A stretch of DNA of 64,000 nt from Saccharibacillus qingshengii (GCF_013185195.1 NZ_JAAZWC010000006.1:154564-218563), one strand, 5' to 3'. Positions 19,240-27,936 are shown, counted from the stretch's first letter. The notes: generated by a model from the sequence alone, not told the origin. A program made the numbers and translations.

Positions 19240-19941
19240 ATGGGCATGGAAGAAGAACATGTAAAAGCAAGAATCGTACGGGCGGCCAAAAAGCTGACGG
19301 CACAAAAAGGCTTCGAAGCGACGACCGTGCGGGAGATCTGCGCGGAAGCCTGCGCCAATCTGTCGCTCGTCTCCTACTATTACGGAGGCAAGGAGCATGT
19401 GTACGAAGCGGTGCTGGATGCGTTTATTCCGATCGGCGAAGCAAGCCGGATTCTGGAAGAGATGCAGCTGGATCCGGTTGAAGGCGTCTGCACGATGGTG
19501 CGGGAGATTGTGCTGTTTCGCAGCGCCGACCCGGAAATTTCGCGCATTATTCATCAGGAGATGGTCCGGCAGACGCCCCGTACGGCGCTTGTCCAGCAGC
19601 GGGTAACGCCGGCCTGGAAGCTGATTCGCGGCTTTCTGGAAAAAGGACGGGAGCAGGGCGATTTTCATTTCCGTTCGCTCGACATGACGATGGTGCAGCT
19701 GCTCGGGAGCGTGCTGTTCGGGGATAACCGGAGCGGACTGACCCCGATCATGGCGGAAGAGTTTCCGGATACGGAGACTCAAATCGAAGATGTGCTGACC
19801 TTTATCCTGCGCGGGATCGGGTACACGGGAGATGTGCGCTTTGCGGGCGAACCGATCCTGCAGCGTCTGAAGATCGGCGAAGCTTCGTGCTGCGAGTCGG
19901 CGGAGCGAAGCGGGCAAGAAAATCCGGAAGCGGAGGAATGA
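19240..19941 (+). CDS. TetR/AcrR-family transcriptional regulator
   Basis: 233-residue regulator. The N-terminal HTH (about 8-55) is typical: VKARIVRAAKKLTAQKGFEA, TTVREICAEACANLSLVSYYYGGKEHVYEAVLD. The C-terminal ligand-binding region (about 60-205) resembles CerR/DUF1956-type TetR proteins (FRSADPEISRIIHQEMVRQTP); the last 25 residues are acidic and disordered. The ORF opens at 19123 but GAGAAAGGG before the ATG at 19240 gives the proper N terminus. It lies downstream of the export-protein gene behind a terminator, which is compatible with regulating that gene through the palindrome at 17.84 kb. Ligand unknown. Confidence 0.87.
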   Translation: MGMEEEHVKARIVRAAKKLTAQKGFEATTVREICAEACANLSLVSYYYGGKEHVYEAVLDAFIPIGEASRILEEMQLDPVEGVCTMVREIVLFRSADPEISRIIHQEMVRQTPRTALVQQRVTPAWKLIRGFLEKGREQGDFHFRSLDMTMVQLLGSVLFGDNRSGLTPIMAEEFPDTETQIEDVLTFILRGIGYTGDVRFAGEPILQRLKIGEASCCESAERSGQENPEAEE

Positions 19942-19950
19942 GCGGACGGT

Positions 19951-20547
19951 ATGAACACCTGGGACCAACTATCCGCCGCGCTGCCGGGCGGTCCGCTTCC
20001 GTGGATCGCGCTGGGCGCGCTGCTTCTTCTGTTTCTGCTCGCGTTTCGGCTGGCCGCTCTGCGCCGGCGCCGGATTCTTCGCCAGCTCGATCCGCGCCGG
20101 ATCACGCTCAAGGATATCGACGGCATGCTGGACGGATCGGACTTCGAGCGCTATCTGCATCGGCTGTTCGGCGAACTCGGCTACCGCGAAGTACACAAGA
20201 CGACCGCAAGCGGAGATTTCGGCGCGGATCTGGTGTTTGAAGATCGTTACGGGGCGAGAACCGTGCTTCAGGCCAAACGTTACGCGATGAGCAATCCGGT
20301 AGGTTTGTCGGCGGTGCAGGAGGTCTACGGCTCGATGCGCGTATACGGGGCGCAGCGCGCGGTCGTGCTGACGTCCGGCCGATATACGGCCGCCTGCCGC
20401 AAACTCGCCGCCTACAACGGCGTGGTGCTGCTCGACCGCGAAGATCTGGAAGAGATCATCGCGGCGTTCAAATCCAGGAAGCCGGAAGACGCGATGGAGA
20501 CGATCGAACGCGAGCCGGAAGATGCCCCGGACGAGCTGCGGATCTAA
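19951..20547 (+). CDS. Membrane-tethered Mrr-type restriction endonuclease domain protein
   Basis: 198-residue protein: one N-terminal transmembrane helix (about 17-38), a basic segment (RRRRILRQLDPRR), then an Mrr_cat/PD-(D/E)xK-like nuclease domain (about 60-170). Key residues are the D in GDFGADLVF and QAK in VLQAKRY (D...QxK form), with AVQEVYGSMRVYGAQRAVVLTSG typical of the family. Proteins of this plan are common single genes in Firmicutes; whether they cut modified DNA or serve in quality control is not established. The gene starts nine bases after the TetR stop and may be cotranscribed. The C-tail is acidic. Followed by the repeat element at 20.6 kb. Confidence 0.82.
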   Translation: MNTWDQLSAALPGGPLPWIALGALLLLFLLAFRLAALRRRRILRQLDPRRITLKDIDGMLDGSDFERYLHRLFGELGYREVHKTTASGDFGADLVFEDRYGARTVLQAKRYAMSNPVGLSAVQEVYGSMRVYGAQRAVVLTSGRYTAACRKLAAYNGVVLLDREDLEEIIAAFKSRKPEDAMETIEREPEDAPDELRI

Positions 20548-20596
20548 GCCGGCTTGCGCCTGCATTTCTCTAGCGAATAGGATTTTCCGGACAGCC

Positions 20597-20895
20597 TGAG
20601 GACCTCCCTTTACCGGGAGGTCCTCAGGCTGTCGAGAAAGTCCTATTCGTTGTAGAAGCTCGTCGGCTGCGGGAGAAATTCGTTCCGGTCGCGTGTTGAA
20701 ATCGGGAAAAAGGATTGGGTTTTAGCGGAATTTTCCCGATTAACGGTGCAAGTTCATATCCTGATTTTGGATGAACTTGTACCACAAAGGCGAACACTAT
20801 CGTTCCTTCACTGAATTTCTCCCTCCGCCTCCTCGCTTCACTTGGCAGCAGACCTTTCTCGACACGTTGAGGACCTCCCTTTACCGGGAGGTCCT
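20597..20895. mobile_element. Terminator-flanked nested-hairpin element, copy 1
   Basis: Non-coding element, core about 20624-20870. Near-terminal inverted repeats TGTCGAGAAAG (left, 20630) and CTTTCTCGACA (right). Inside are GGGAGAAATTC/GAATTTCTCCC and GAAATCGGGAAAA/TTTTCCCGAT, so the whole folds as a nested hairpin. An extra small stem (CAAGTTCAT/ATGAACTTG, about 20751-20780) is unique to this copy. The same 28-base sequence, a GGACCTCC/GGGAGGTCC terminator hairpin, flanks both ends (20597-20624 and 20868-20895) as a direct repeat, like a target duplication. Just left of it, 20573-20599 is an inverted remnant of the element's own left end. Short ORFs inside are not credible genes. Confidence 0.7.
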
Positions 20896-20900
20896 TTTTT
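20871..20900 (+). terminator. Terminator at right edge of element copy 1
   Basis: Stem GGACCTCC/GGGAGGTCC (seven-base internal segment) followed by six T residues. The identical hairpin at 20600-20623 lacks a T-tract, so only the right copy looks like a working plus-strand terminator. Confidence 0.75.
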
Positions 20901-21089
20901 GTCCACAAAAAGATCGATTCAACGAGGAGCAGCGGAATCTATCCGTTCACAATTTAGACACATTTTTTTGAGCCGCGATTAAAGTCCATTTAAGTTTCTT
21001 TTATGTTTTCCGGCCTATAGTGAGAAAAGTTTGGACGCCTGCTTGCAGGCCTAGGCTCTACATAAAGAACGAAGAAGGGATGAAGCGCA

Positions 21090-22322
21090 GTGCTCGAAGT
21101 GAAGCGGGTAAGCAAAAGGTATGACGGCGGACGGGGCGTGCGGGAGATCGATTTTTCGATGCGGCGCGGCGAGATCGTCGGTTTTCTCGGGCCGAACGGT
21201 GCGGGCAAAACGACCACGATGCGCATGATTACCGGTTATCTGTATCCGACGGAAGGAACGATCACGGTCGATGGCCTGTCCGTCCACGAACAAGCGAGGA
21301 AAGCGAGGTCCAAGATCGGCTATCTGCCGGAAACGCCGCCGCTGTATCCGGATCTGACCGTCGAAGCGTATTTGAAGTTCGTCGCGAAGCTGCGCGGCGT
21401 TCCGGCGCGGGAGCAGAAGCTTCGGACGGCGGAAATGGTCGCAAGGCTCGGCCTCGGCGGGCGGGAACGGCAGTCGATCCGGCATCTGTCCAAAGGGTAC
21501 AAACAGCGGTTGGGATTGGCCCAGGCGATTATTCACAAGCCCGATCTGCTCGTGCTCGACGAACCGACGTCGGGCCTTGATCCGAGCCAGATTATCGAGA
21601 TTCGCAGCCTGATCCGGGAGCTGGGCGAGAACCATACGGTGCTGCTCAGCACGCATATTTTGCAGGAAGTGGGCGCACTGTGCGACCGGGTGCTGATTAT
21701 CAACCGCGGCGAACTGGTGATGGACGGAGCGCCGGACGAGATCGGAGCCCGGATGGAGAACCGCTTCGCGGTAACGCTGGAAGTCTACGGACAGCGCGAG
21801 CGGATCGAATCCGTGCTGAGCGGATGGGCCGGATCGCGCGGAATCACGGCCGAGATCCGTTCCGTTCCTGAACCGAAAGGACAAACGTCGGAAACCGAAT
21901 CGTTAGAGAGTAAACAGTCGACTCACCAACAGTTGGCTGTCGAACGAACGTCGGTCGAGAACGGCACCGACCCGGCGGCACCTTCGCATGAACTGCTCGC
22001 GGAAACGGAGACGGCCGCAGAAATAGAGCCGGTCGCCGCGCTGCCGCAGAGCGTTGATCTCTTCGCTTCGTCGTCCGAAGTGGTACGCGCCCTCCTGACC
22101 GCGGACGGGCAGGAAGATTTCCGGCTGGATCTGTTCCGGCTGCTGGCCGAGGCCGATCTGCCGATTCTGGAACTGCACAAAGAAAATCTGACCCTGGAAG
22201 ACGTATTCCTGAAGCTGACAACCGAAGACCAAGCGGACGGCCTTGTCGGCAAGGACGGCCTGGGTACGGACGGCAGCGTCCGGGTTGAAACGGATACGCA
22301 GAGCGGGGAGGAGCGCGCATGA
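21090..22322 (+). CDS. ABC transporter ATP-binding protein (Gld/Nos-type)
   Basis: 410-residue cytoplasmic ATPase energising the ABC-2 permease encoded next. The nucleotide-binding domain (1-220) has Walker A GPNGAGKTT, signature LSKGYKQRLGLAQ, Walker B LLVLDEPTSGLDP and the H-loop STHILQEV. Family members are about 240-320 residues. Here the C-terminal domain contains a 70-90 residue Glu/Ser/Thr-rich insertion (about 255-335) before the usual LEDVFLKLT ending. GTG start at 21090 after GAAGAAGGGA; a nearby ATG at 21080 is out of frame. First of four overlapping genes. This set resembles GldA/GldF/GldG; in non-gliding Firmicutes the substrate is unknown. Confidence 0.88.
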   Translation: MLEVKRVSKRYDGGRGVREIDFSMRRGEIVGFLGPNGAGKTTTMRMITGYLYPTEGTITVDGLSVHEQARKARSKIGYLPETPPLYPDLTVEAYLKFVAKLRGVPAREQKLRTAEMVARLGLGGRERQSIRHLSKGYKQRLGLAQAIIHKPDLLVLDEPTSGLDPSQIIEIRSLIRELGENHTVLLSTHILQEVGALCDRVLIINRGELVMDGAPDEIGARMENRFAVTLEVYGQRERIESVLSGWAGSRGITAEIRSVPEPKGQTSETESLESKQSTHQQLAVERTSVENGTDPAAPSHELLAETETAAEIEPVAALPQSVDLFASSSEVVRALLTADGQEDFRLDLFRLLAEADLPILELHKENLTLEDVFLKLTTEDQADGLVGKDGLGTDGSVRVETDTQSGEERA

Positions 22323-23032
22323 ATCGTATTCTGGCCATTTCGGGCAAAGAACTTCGGCTGTATTTTTTGACGCCTACTTCGTATTTCGCATTCGCCATTT
22401 ATATTCTGATGTCCAGCTTCATGTTCTATGTGGATTTCGTGACTTTTCAGCCGAGCATCCTCGATTACCGGCTGATTCTGAGCGACATGCTGTTCATGCT
22501 GCTGATCGTGATTCCTATTCTGACCATGCGGCTGATCTCCGAGGAGTTTCGCCAGGGCACGGACGAGCTGCTGCTCACCTCCCCGGCCAGCGTGACGGAA
22601 GTCGTGTTGGGCAAATATCTGGCTTCGCTCGGGGTACTGACGATGCTGCTGGTATGCAACCTGGTCTATCCGGCGATCATGTCGCTGTTCGGAAATCTGA
22701 ATCTGATGACGCTGTGGCTGTCCGTACTTGGCGTATTTCTGATGGGGGCTTCGATGATGGCGATCGGACTCTTCGCTTCGTCGCTGTCGCAGCATCAGAT
22801 GGTATCGGCCGTGGCGGGTTTCGTGCTGCTGCTGATGTTCTGGCTGGCCGGTTCGATGACGTCCCAGAGCGAGAAGCTGTCCGCCTGGATCGAGCCTTTT
22901 TCGCTGCCGGACCGTATTTCGAATCTGACCAAAGGCGTCGTGAACGGTCCGGACGTGATCTTTTACGTGTCGCTGGCGGTGCTGTTCGTCGTGCTCAGTA
23001 TCCAGGTGATCGAACGGAAACGGTGGAGGTAG
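22319..23032 (+). CDS. ABC-2 permease (GldF-like)
   Basis: 237-residue permease with six predicted helices and a short ISGKELRLYFLTPTSYFAF start typical of GldF/NosY-like proteins; ELLLTSPASVTEVVLGKYLA is the conserved cytoplasmic loop following the second helix. It forms the membrane part of the transporter with the preceding ATPase. The start codon overlaps the ATPase stop (ATGA), implying translational coupling. GGGGAGGAG lies just upstream. Confidence 0.88.
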   Translation: MNRILAISGKELRLYFLTPTSYFAFAIYILMSSFMFYVDFVTFQPSILDYRLILSDMLFMLLIVIPILTMRLISEEFRQGTDELLLTSPASVTEVVLGKYLASLGVLTMLLVCNLVYPAIMSLFGNLNLMTLWLSVLGVFLMGASMMAIGLFASSLSQHQMVSAVAGFVLLLMFWLAGSMTSQSEKLSAWIEPFSLPDRISNLTKGVVNGPDVIFYVSLAVLFVVLSIQVIERKRWR

Positions 23033-23036
23033 AACA

Positions 23037-24461
23037 ATGAACAAACAAACCGGATCATCCCCAAACCAATCGCGGCGTCTGCTGCACCATGCGAATACGC
23101 TTGTCGTGGCGCTCGTGTCGATCGGCTTGTTCGTGCTGCTGACCGTCGCTTTGACGAAGGCATCGGAATTCCAGCTCGATCTGACCGCCAACAAACAGTA
23201 CACCCTGTCCGAGCAGACCCACTCCGTGCTGGACAGACTGCCGGGCAAGGTCAAGCTGGAGGTCTTCACGAACCCGGATACGGACGGCGAACTGGTGACG
23301 CGCGAGATTACCGACCTGGTGCAGGAATACGCCAAAAAAAGCGGCAAACTCGACGTGCATACCTACAGTCTGGTGCAGCAGCCGGAACTGGCCCGTCAAT
23401 ACAATCTATCGTCGAGTTCGATCGTGCTGACCTACGGCGAGAAGACGCAGAGTATTCCTTTTCAAGAAATGTTCGGCTCGGGCGACAGCAGTTCCTATAC
23501 CTTCCTCGGCGAATCCAAGCTGACCGGAGGATTGAACTCGCTGATCTCGACCGAAACGCACAAAGCCTATCTGCTGGCGGGTCACGGCGAGTTCGATGCC
23601 TCGCATCTGACGCAGCTGACCGCCGGTCTCAAAGCCGACAATACCGAGATCGAACCGCTGCAGCTGTATCAGGCGGGCCGGATTCCGAAAGACGCCGACC
23701 TGCTCATGATCGTGGCGCCCGAGACCGATCTGAGCGCCGAAGAGCTGAAGCTGATCGAGACTTACTTGGACGGAGACGGGAAGCTGTTTCTGTCGCTCGG
23801 CTTTAACCCCGATATGAAGACGGATTGGACGAATATCGATGCGCTGATGAAAAAATACGGAGTAGTCGACGAGCATGCGATCGCGGTAGACAAAAACAAT
23901 ACGCAGCTTTACGATCCGCTGACCGTCGTACCGGGCTATGAATCGCATGCCATTACGGAAAAACTGCAGAGCGGCAAGGTCTATCCGATGACGTACCTGT
24001 CCGTTGCACTGAGCGCAGCCGAGAAAGCGCCGGAAGGCCTAACCGTCTCGCCGCTGCTCAGCACCTCCGCCGAAAGCTACGGGGAAACGGATCTCGCCGG
24101 GCTGCTGCAATCCCAGAGCGAATATGCGGAAGGCACCGATCTGAGCGGACCGCTGCATCTCGGTTATGCCGTGGACGACGCGGAAGGCAAGCCCAAAGTC
24201 GTCGTGATGGGCACGTCTTATTTCCTGACCGACGACCAGATCGGCGAGCAGGGCAACAAAGACTTTGCGCTGAACAGCCTCAATTACCTGAGCGGCAATC
24301 AGAACGATCTGACGATCCGTGCCCGCGAACAGCAGCAGTACGAGACGGCTTATCTGACCGCTCCGCAGGCCCGCTACATTCTGATCGCCACGATGGTTGT
24401 GTTCCCTCTGGTATTCGTTCTGGCCGGCGTGCTGCTCTGGTGGAGAAGGAGACGTGTATGA
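23037..24461 (+). CDS. GldG-family auxiliary component of ABC transporter
   Basis: 474-residue membrane-anchored extracytoplasmic protein. One helix near the N terminus (about 20-42), a long ectodomain (LDLTANKQYTLSEQTHSVLD, LPGKVKLEVFTNPD, then LLAGHGEFD), and a C-terminal helix (about 447-468) followed by a WWRRRRV stop-transfer. This matches the GldG/ABC_transp_aux family, which always travels with an ABC-2 pair. The start lies four bases after the permease stop. The role may be in coupling the transporter to an envelope substrate; no Firmicute function is established that I know of. Confidence 0.85.
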   Translation: MNKQTGSSPNQSRRLLHHANTLVVALVSIGLFVLLTVALTKASEFQLDLTANKQYTLSEQTHSVLDRLPGKVKLEVFTNPDTDGELVTREITDLVQEYAKKSGKLDVHTYSLVQQPELARQYNLSSSSIVLTYGEKTQSIPFQEMFGSGDSSSYTFLGESKLTGGLNSLISTETHKAYLLAGHGEFDASHLTQLTAGLKADNTEIEPLQLYQAGRIPKDADLLMIVAPETDLSAEELKLIETYLDGDGKLFLSLGFNPDMKTDWTNIDALMKKYGVVDEHAIAVDKNNTQLYDPLTVVPGYESHAITEKLQSGKVYPMTYLSVALSAAEKAPEGLTVSPLLSTSAESYGETDLAGLLQSQSEYAEGTDLSGPLHLGYAVDDAEGKPKVVVMGTSYFLTDDQIGEQGNKDFALNSLNYLSGNQNDLTIRAREQQQYETAYLTAPQARYILIATMVVFPLVFVLAGVLLWWRRRRV

Positions 24462-25381
24462 GAAAATATATCCCGACGCTGATTCTGGTACTGCTCTTCG
24501 CCGGCGGTCTGGGTTATGCGATCTCGCAAAAATGGTTCGGCGCGGAAACGGAGCCTCCGGCCGCCAAGCTGACCGATGTAGAAACGTCCAAGATCGCCGG
24601 TATCCGGATTGCCAACGGCGATCTGACCTATCAGTTGGCGAAAAGCGGCGGCGAATGGGCATTTACCGAACCGGACAAATATCCGGTGAATCACTATGCC
24701 GTCGACGCCTGGCTCGATACGCTGACATCGGCCGAGCAGGGCGGCGTCGTGGAAGAAGCTCCCGCAGATCCGGCCAAGTACGGACTCGACCTGACGAAAA
24801 AAGGCATCACGCTGACGCAGGAGAACGGCGCCGCCTTGACGATTGCCATCGGCGATTCGCTGCCGACCGGAAGCGGGAATTACGCCCGGCTCGGCGGAGG
24901 TGCGGTGATCCGGCTCGATGCCAACGCCGCATCGTCGCTGCTGCCGAGCATCACGACATGGGTCGATACGTCCCCGTTCCAATGGGACGACGCCGACTTG
25001 AAAGAGCTGGCCTACAAGCGCGGATCGGCATCCTGGACGTTGAATAATTCGGCTGCGGCCGGCGCTTCCCCGGCTTGGACGCTGGACGGCAAAACGATCG
25101 AAGACGTAGAGGCGACTACCGTATCCGGATCGCTGAAGTATATCGTCAGCGACCGTCTGCCGGTGAAGGCCTCGACACTCGTTTCGACGGAGACCGACTT
25201 TACGCTGAAGCTTGTGACGACGGAAGACGGTGCGGACAAGACCCGGAGCTTTACCGGCAAAAAAGACCCCGACGTCGATACGCTCGTCTGGGTTGTTCAG
25301 GAAGGCAGCGAGTGGGCGTACGCGGTGAAGCCGGAAGATTTGCAGAAAGCGGAGTCGCCGGAGATTCCGCCTGGGAAATGA
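24458..25381 (+). CDS. DUF4340 domain protein, envelope partner of GldG-type transporter
   Basis: 307-residue protein with an N-terminal signal anchor (RKYIPTLILVLLFAGGLGYA) and an extracytoplasmic body of DUF4340 type: repeated betas with KIAGIRIANGDLTYQLAKSG, FTEPDKYPVNHYAVDAWLDT and PAKYGLDL. DUF4340 genes usually follow gldG-like genes in bacteria with this ABC set. The ATG at 24458 overlaps the upstream stop codon and follows AGAAGGAG. Last gene of the operon. Function unknown; a wall- or membrane-facing structural partner is my inference. Confidence 0.82.
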   Translation: MRKYIPTLILVLLFAGGLGYAISQKWFGAETEPPAAKLTDVETSKIAGIRIANGDLTYQLAKSGGEWAFTEPDKYPVNHYAVDAWLDTLTSAEQGGVVEEAPADPAKYGLDLTKKGITLTQENGAALTIAIGDSLPTGSGNYARLGGGAVIRLDANAASSLLPSITTWVDTSPFQWDDADLKELAYKRGSASWTLNNSAAAGASPAWTLDGKTIEDVEATTVSGSLKYIVSDRLPVKASTLVSTETDFTLKLVTTEDGADKTRSFTGKKDPDVDTLVWVVQEGSEWAYAVKPEDLQKAESPEIPPGK

Positions 25382-25404
25382 ATGCCTCTTCTTGAACGTT
25401 TTCC

Positions 25405-25544
25405 CGAAATAACTGCAGGAGAGCCGTTAAAGATCGCGTCGAGCGCCGAGGGCAGCCCTTTTTCGTGAAATAGCGGTTCGGTTGCAGCTATTTCACGCAT
25501 TCACAAGCTGCCCATATAAATAACGGTTCCTGCGCAGCTATTTG
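25405..25544. repeat. AAATA(A/G)C hairpin cluster
   Basis: Three related units between the Gld-type operon and the antiporter gene. The central one is a perfect inverted repeat, CGTGAAATAGC/GCTATTTCACG (25464-25497). Flanking units have AAATAAC..GCAGCTATTT and GAAATAACTGCAGGA. No gene is seen here. Confidence 0.55.
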
Positions 25545-25600
25545 CTTGGGGAACCGGCGGAACCATTTTGGATGAATCGATCTGCCAAGGAAACAGACAA

Positions 25601-25641
25601 AAGAAGCCGGGCCTCTGCGCACACAGAGACCCGGCTTCTGA
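25601..25641 (-). terminator. Terminator of the antiporter gene
   Basis: Long stem AGAAGCCGGG/CCCGGCTTCT extended by CTCTG/CAGAG. Read on the minus strand it runs into a T-rich tail (CTTCTTTTGTCTGTTT), so it serves the antiporter gene. Confidence 0.75.
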
Positions 25642-25713
25642 GCAGTACCTTGAGCGTCCTGGGAAGACCGGGGCGCTTTTTCCTTGGCAGGCTTCGAATG
25701 GGATTCGTTGGGA

Positions 25714-26970
25714 TCAAGCGTCTTTCTCGGACGTTTGATCGTTGTGTATCGGGCGCGGTGCGGCTCCGAGCTTCAGAATAAGCTTCTCGATCGACAAGCC
25801 CTGGATCAGCAGCGAGAACAGCACCACGCTGAATGCCAGTACCAGGATGTCTTCACGGCCTTCGAATTCGATCGGCAGACTGAGAGCGAGTGCAATCGAC
25901 AGACTGCCTTTGAGGCCGCCCCAGTTCAGAATATGCTTGAACTTGTTTTCGAATCCTTTGACCCCGGCCAAGCTGAGATAGACAGCTGCCGAACGCGCAA
26001 TCAGCACAATCAGGATCGCGAGGAGCAGGACCGGCCAGCGTCCGCCGAAATCGATATTGCGAATTTCCAATCCGATCATCAGGAAGATCAATGAGTTGGC
26101 GATGAGGGCAATCGTATCCCAAAACGTATCGATATTGGTATGGGTGGTCTCGGACATCCCGACTTTACGTCCGTAGTTGCCGAAGACCAATCCGCCGACC
26201 ACGACAGCGATCACGCCCGAGACATGCATATGCTCCGCGATAAAATAACATCCGAAGAAGAGAACGGCCGACAAGGCCGTTTCGAACGGATAGTCATCGT
26301 AATAAACGATGATGCGGGAGAAGACAAAGCCCAGGATCAATCCGACGATCGTACCGCCGACCGCAAACTGCAGGAACAGCAGCAGGCCGCTGCCTACGCC
26401 TCCCCAGCCCATTTCCATATAAGACAGCAGGTAAATGGAAGAAATCTGGAACAGAACGACGGCGATACCGTCATTCAGCAGCGATTCGCCTTCGATCACT
26501 GTCGTCAGTTTCTTCGGTACGCCGAGCGACTTGAAGATCGAGATCACGCTGATCGGATCGGTGGCGCTCATCAGCGCGGCGAACGTACAGGCGACGACAA
26601 GCGGCAGCCCCAGCAGATAATAACCTCCCAGCGCGATCAGCCCGAAGGAAATCAGCGTCCCGCCAAGCGCAAGCGCAAGAACCGGTTTGGAATGTTCGCG
26701 CAGGTGCGAGAACGGCAGTTTGAGCGAAGCGTCGCCGAGCAGGATCGGCAGAAACAGCGAGATCACAATGGCCTGAAATACATTGCTCTGCGTAATATAC
26801 GTTTCGGCCTGCTCGAGCACGGGGATATGGATCATGCCGAGCAGCAGTCCGACCAAGACGAGAGCGATCGAATAAGGCCGATTCAGTTTCTGGGCGATGC
26901 CGATCACCGCCAGCGCAATCGCGAGCAGGATCAGAATCTGAATAAAAATTTCGTTAAAATGATGAACCAT
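25714..26970 (-). CDS. Na+/H+ antiporter, CPA1 family
   Basis: 418-residue membrane protein with about twelve helices that exchanges cytoplasmic Na+ (or Li+/K+) for protons in pH and salt homeostasis. CPA1 signatures: SATDPISVISIFKSLG (the ion-binding D in TDP), GESLLNDGIAVVLFQ and LNWGGLKGSLSIALALSLP. The length fits NhaP/YvgP-like proteins. A short hydrophilic C-tail (HNDQTSEKDA) follows the last helix. Clear AGGAGG six bases before the ATG. It is divergent from the TauE-like gene. Confidence 0.9.
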   Translation of the reverse strand: MVHHFNEIFIQILILLAIALAVIGIAQKLNRPYSIALVLVGLLLGMIHIPVLEQAETYITQSNVFQAIVISLFLPILLGDASLKLPFSHLREHSKPVLALALGGTLISFGLIALGGYYLLGLPLVVACTFAALMSATDPISVISIFKSLGVPKKLTTVIEGESLLNDGIAVVLFQISSIYLLSYMEMGWGGVGSGLLLFLQFAVGGTIVGLILGFVFSRIIVYYDDYPFETALSAVLFFGCYFIAEHMHVSGVIAVVVGGLVFGNYGRKVGMSETTHTNIDTFWDTIALIANSLIFLMIGLEIRNIDFGGRWPVLLLAILIVLIARSAAVYLSLAGVKGFENKFKHILNWGGLKGSLSIALALSLPIEFEGREDILVLAFSVVLFSLLIQGLSIEKLILKLGAAPRPIHNDQTSEKDA

Positions 26971-27154
26971 GACAGACCTCCTGTACGAGTAAGCTTTATC
27001 CGAACATTACCCAAATACGCACGAACAAGCCCGGCCCCCTAAAGGTAGGGCCGGGCTTTGCGTCTTTCTTGTTCCCCGGCAAATGAGCTATGATGGAAAC
27101 ATCAGGAAGCGTATCGGGAGCACGAAGAAGAAGCATACAGAAAGAAGGACGATC

Positions 27155-27895
27155 ATGACCGGAGTGGGCGTTATTGCAGGGGCCATGCTGATTATATTTG
27201 CCGCAAGCTTCACCCAGAGCCTCACCAGTTTCGGTTTCGCGCTGATTGCGCTGCCGCTGCTCAGTTTGTTTCTCCCGCTGCATCAGGCGGTGCCGATCAT
27301 CGTCATCTTGAGTCTGCTCGTCTGTCTGACGGTCGTCATTCCGAATCGCCGCGACGTGAACGTCAGGCAGGTCTGGCTGCTTATCCTGGCTGGCATGGTC
27401 GCGGCGCCGTTCGGCACGTATCTGCTGCTCGTCGTCAGTCCGTCCGTACTGAAATCCGCTACCGGTATCCTGATTACGGTGTTCGCCGCCCTGATGCTGC
27501 TCGGGCGTTCGGTGCCCATTCGCAGCGAACGGACGGCTTTTGTGACGGCGGGGCTGCTCAGCGGCCTGCTGAACGGCAGTATCTCGGTCAGCGGCCCGCC
27601 GCTTGCGCTGATCCTGTCCAATCAGGGGATGAGCAAGCAGGCTTTTCGCGCCAATCTGGCTTTGAACGGCGTCGTCTTGAATATCGTCAGCGTTCTCTCG
27701 TTCGCGGCGGGCGGGCTGCTGGATTCGGGAACGGGCCATTTTCTGCTGTGGACGCTTCCGGCTATGGGGCTTGGTGCCTGGGCCGGCGCAAGAGCGGTCA
27801 GCCGGTTCGACGAAGCGCGGTTCAAGCAGGTCTCGCTCTGGCTGATTCTCGTTTCCGGCTTATGGACGGCGCTCAGCGGGCTGGGGATCGTATAA
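27155..27895 (+). CDS. Sulfite exporter TauE/SafE family permease
   Basis: 246-residue polytopic membrane protein with seven to eight helices, of the TauE/SafE family (proposed exporters of sulfite, sulfoacetate and related anions). Visible pattern: SFTQSLTSFGFALIALPLLSL near the N terminus, a second copy of the fold with GLLSGLLNGSISVSGPPLALIL, and NLALNGVVLN. The ORF opens at 27083, but GAAGGACG precedes the ATG at 27155, giving a standard N terminus. It is followed 41 bases later by a TetR gene. The substrate cannot be read from context. Confidence 0.85.
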   Translation: MTGVGVIAGAMLIIFAASFTQSLTSFGFALIALPLLSLFLPLHQAVPIIVILSLLVCLTVVIPNRRDVNVRQVWLLILAGMVAAPFGTYLLLVVSPSVLKSATGILITVFAALMLLGRSVPIRSERTAFVTAGLLSGLLNGSISVSGPPLALILSNQGMSKQAFRANLALNGVVLNIVSVLSFAAGGLLDSGTGHFLLWTLPAMGLGAWAGARAVSRFDEARFKQVSLWLILVSGLWTALSGLGIV

Positions 27896-27936
27896 GCGGC
27901 GGATCGGATGTCTTTTTTGAGGAACGGAGGGATCTT

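Noticed and set aside
20771..20971. Short ORFs inside the repeat elements (also 56539-57006) with shared peptide YTEFLP..PPRFT..QTFLDTLR
   Set aside because: The peptide similarity follows from the DNA repeat itself; no consistent ribosome site, and the frame runs through the terminator hairpin.
27027..27060. Terminator-like hairpin AAGCCCGGCCC/GGGCCGGGCTT between divergent antiporter and TauE genes
   Set aside because: Good stem but weak T-tracts on both sides, and no gene ends there. It may be a relic or leader hairpin; not enough to call a terminator.
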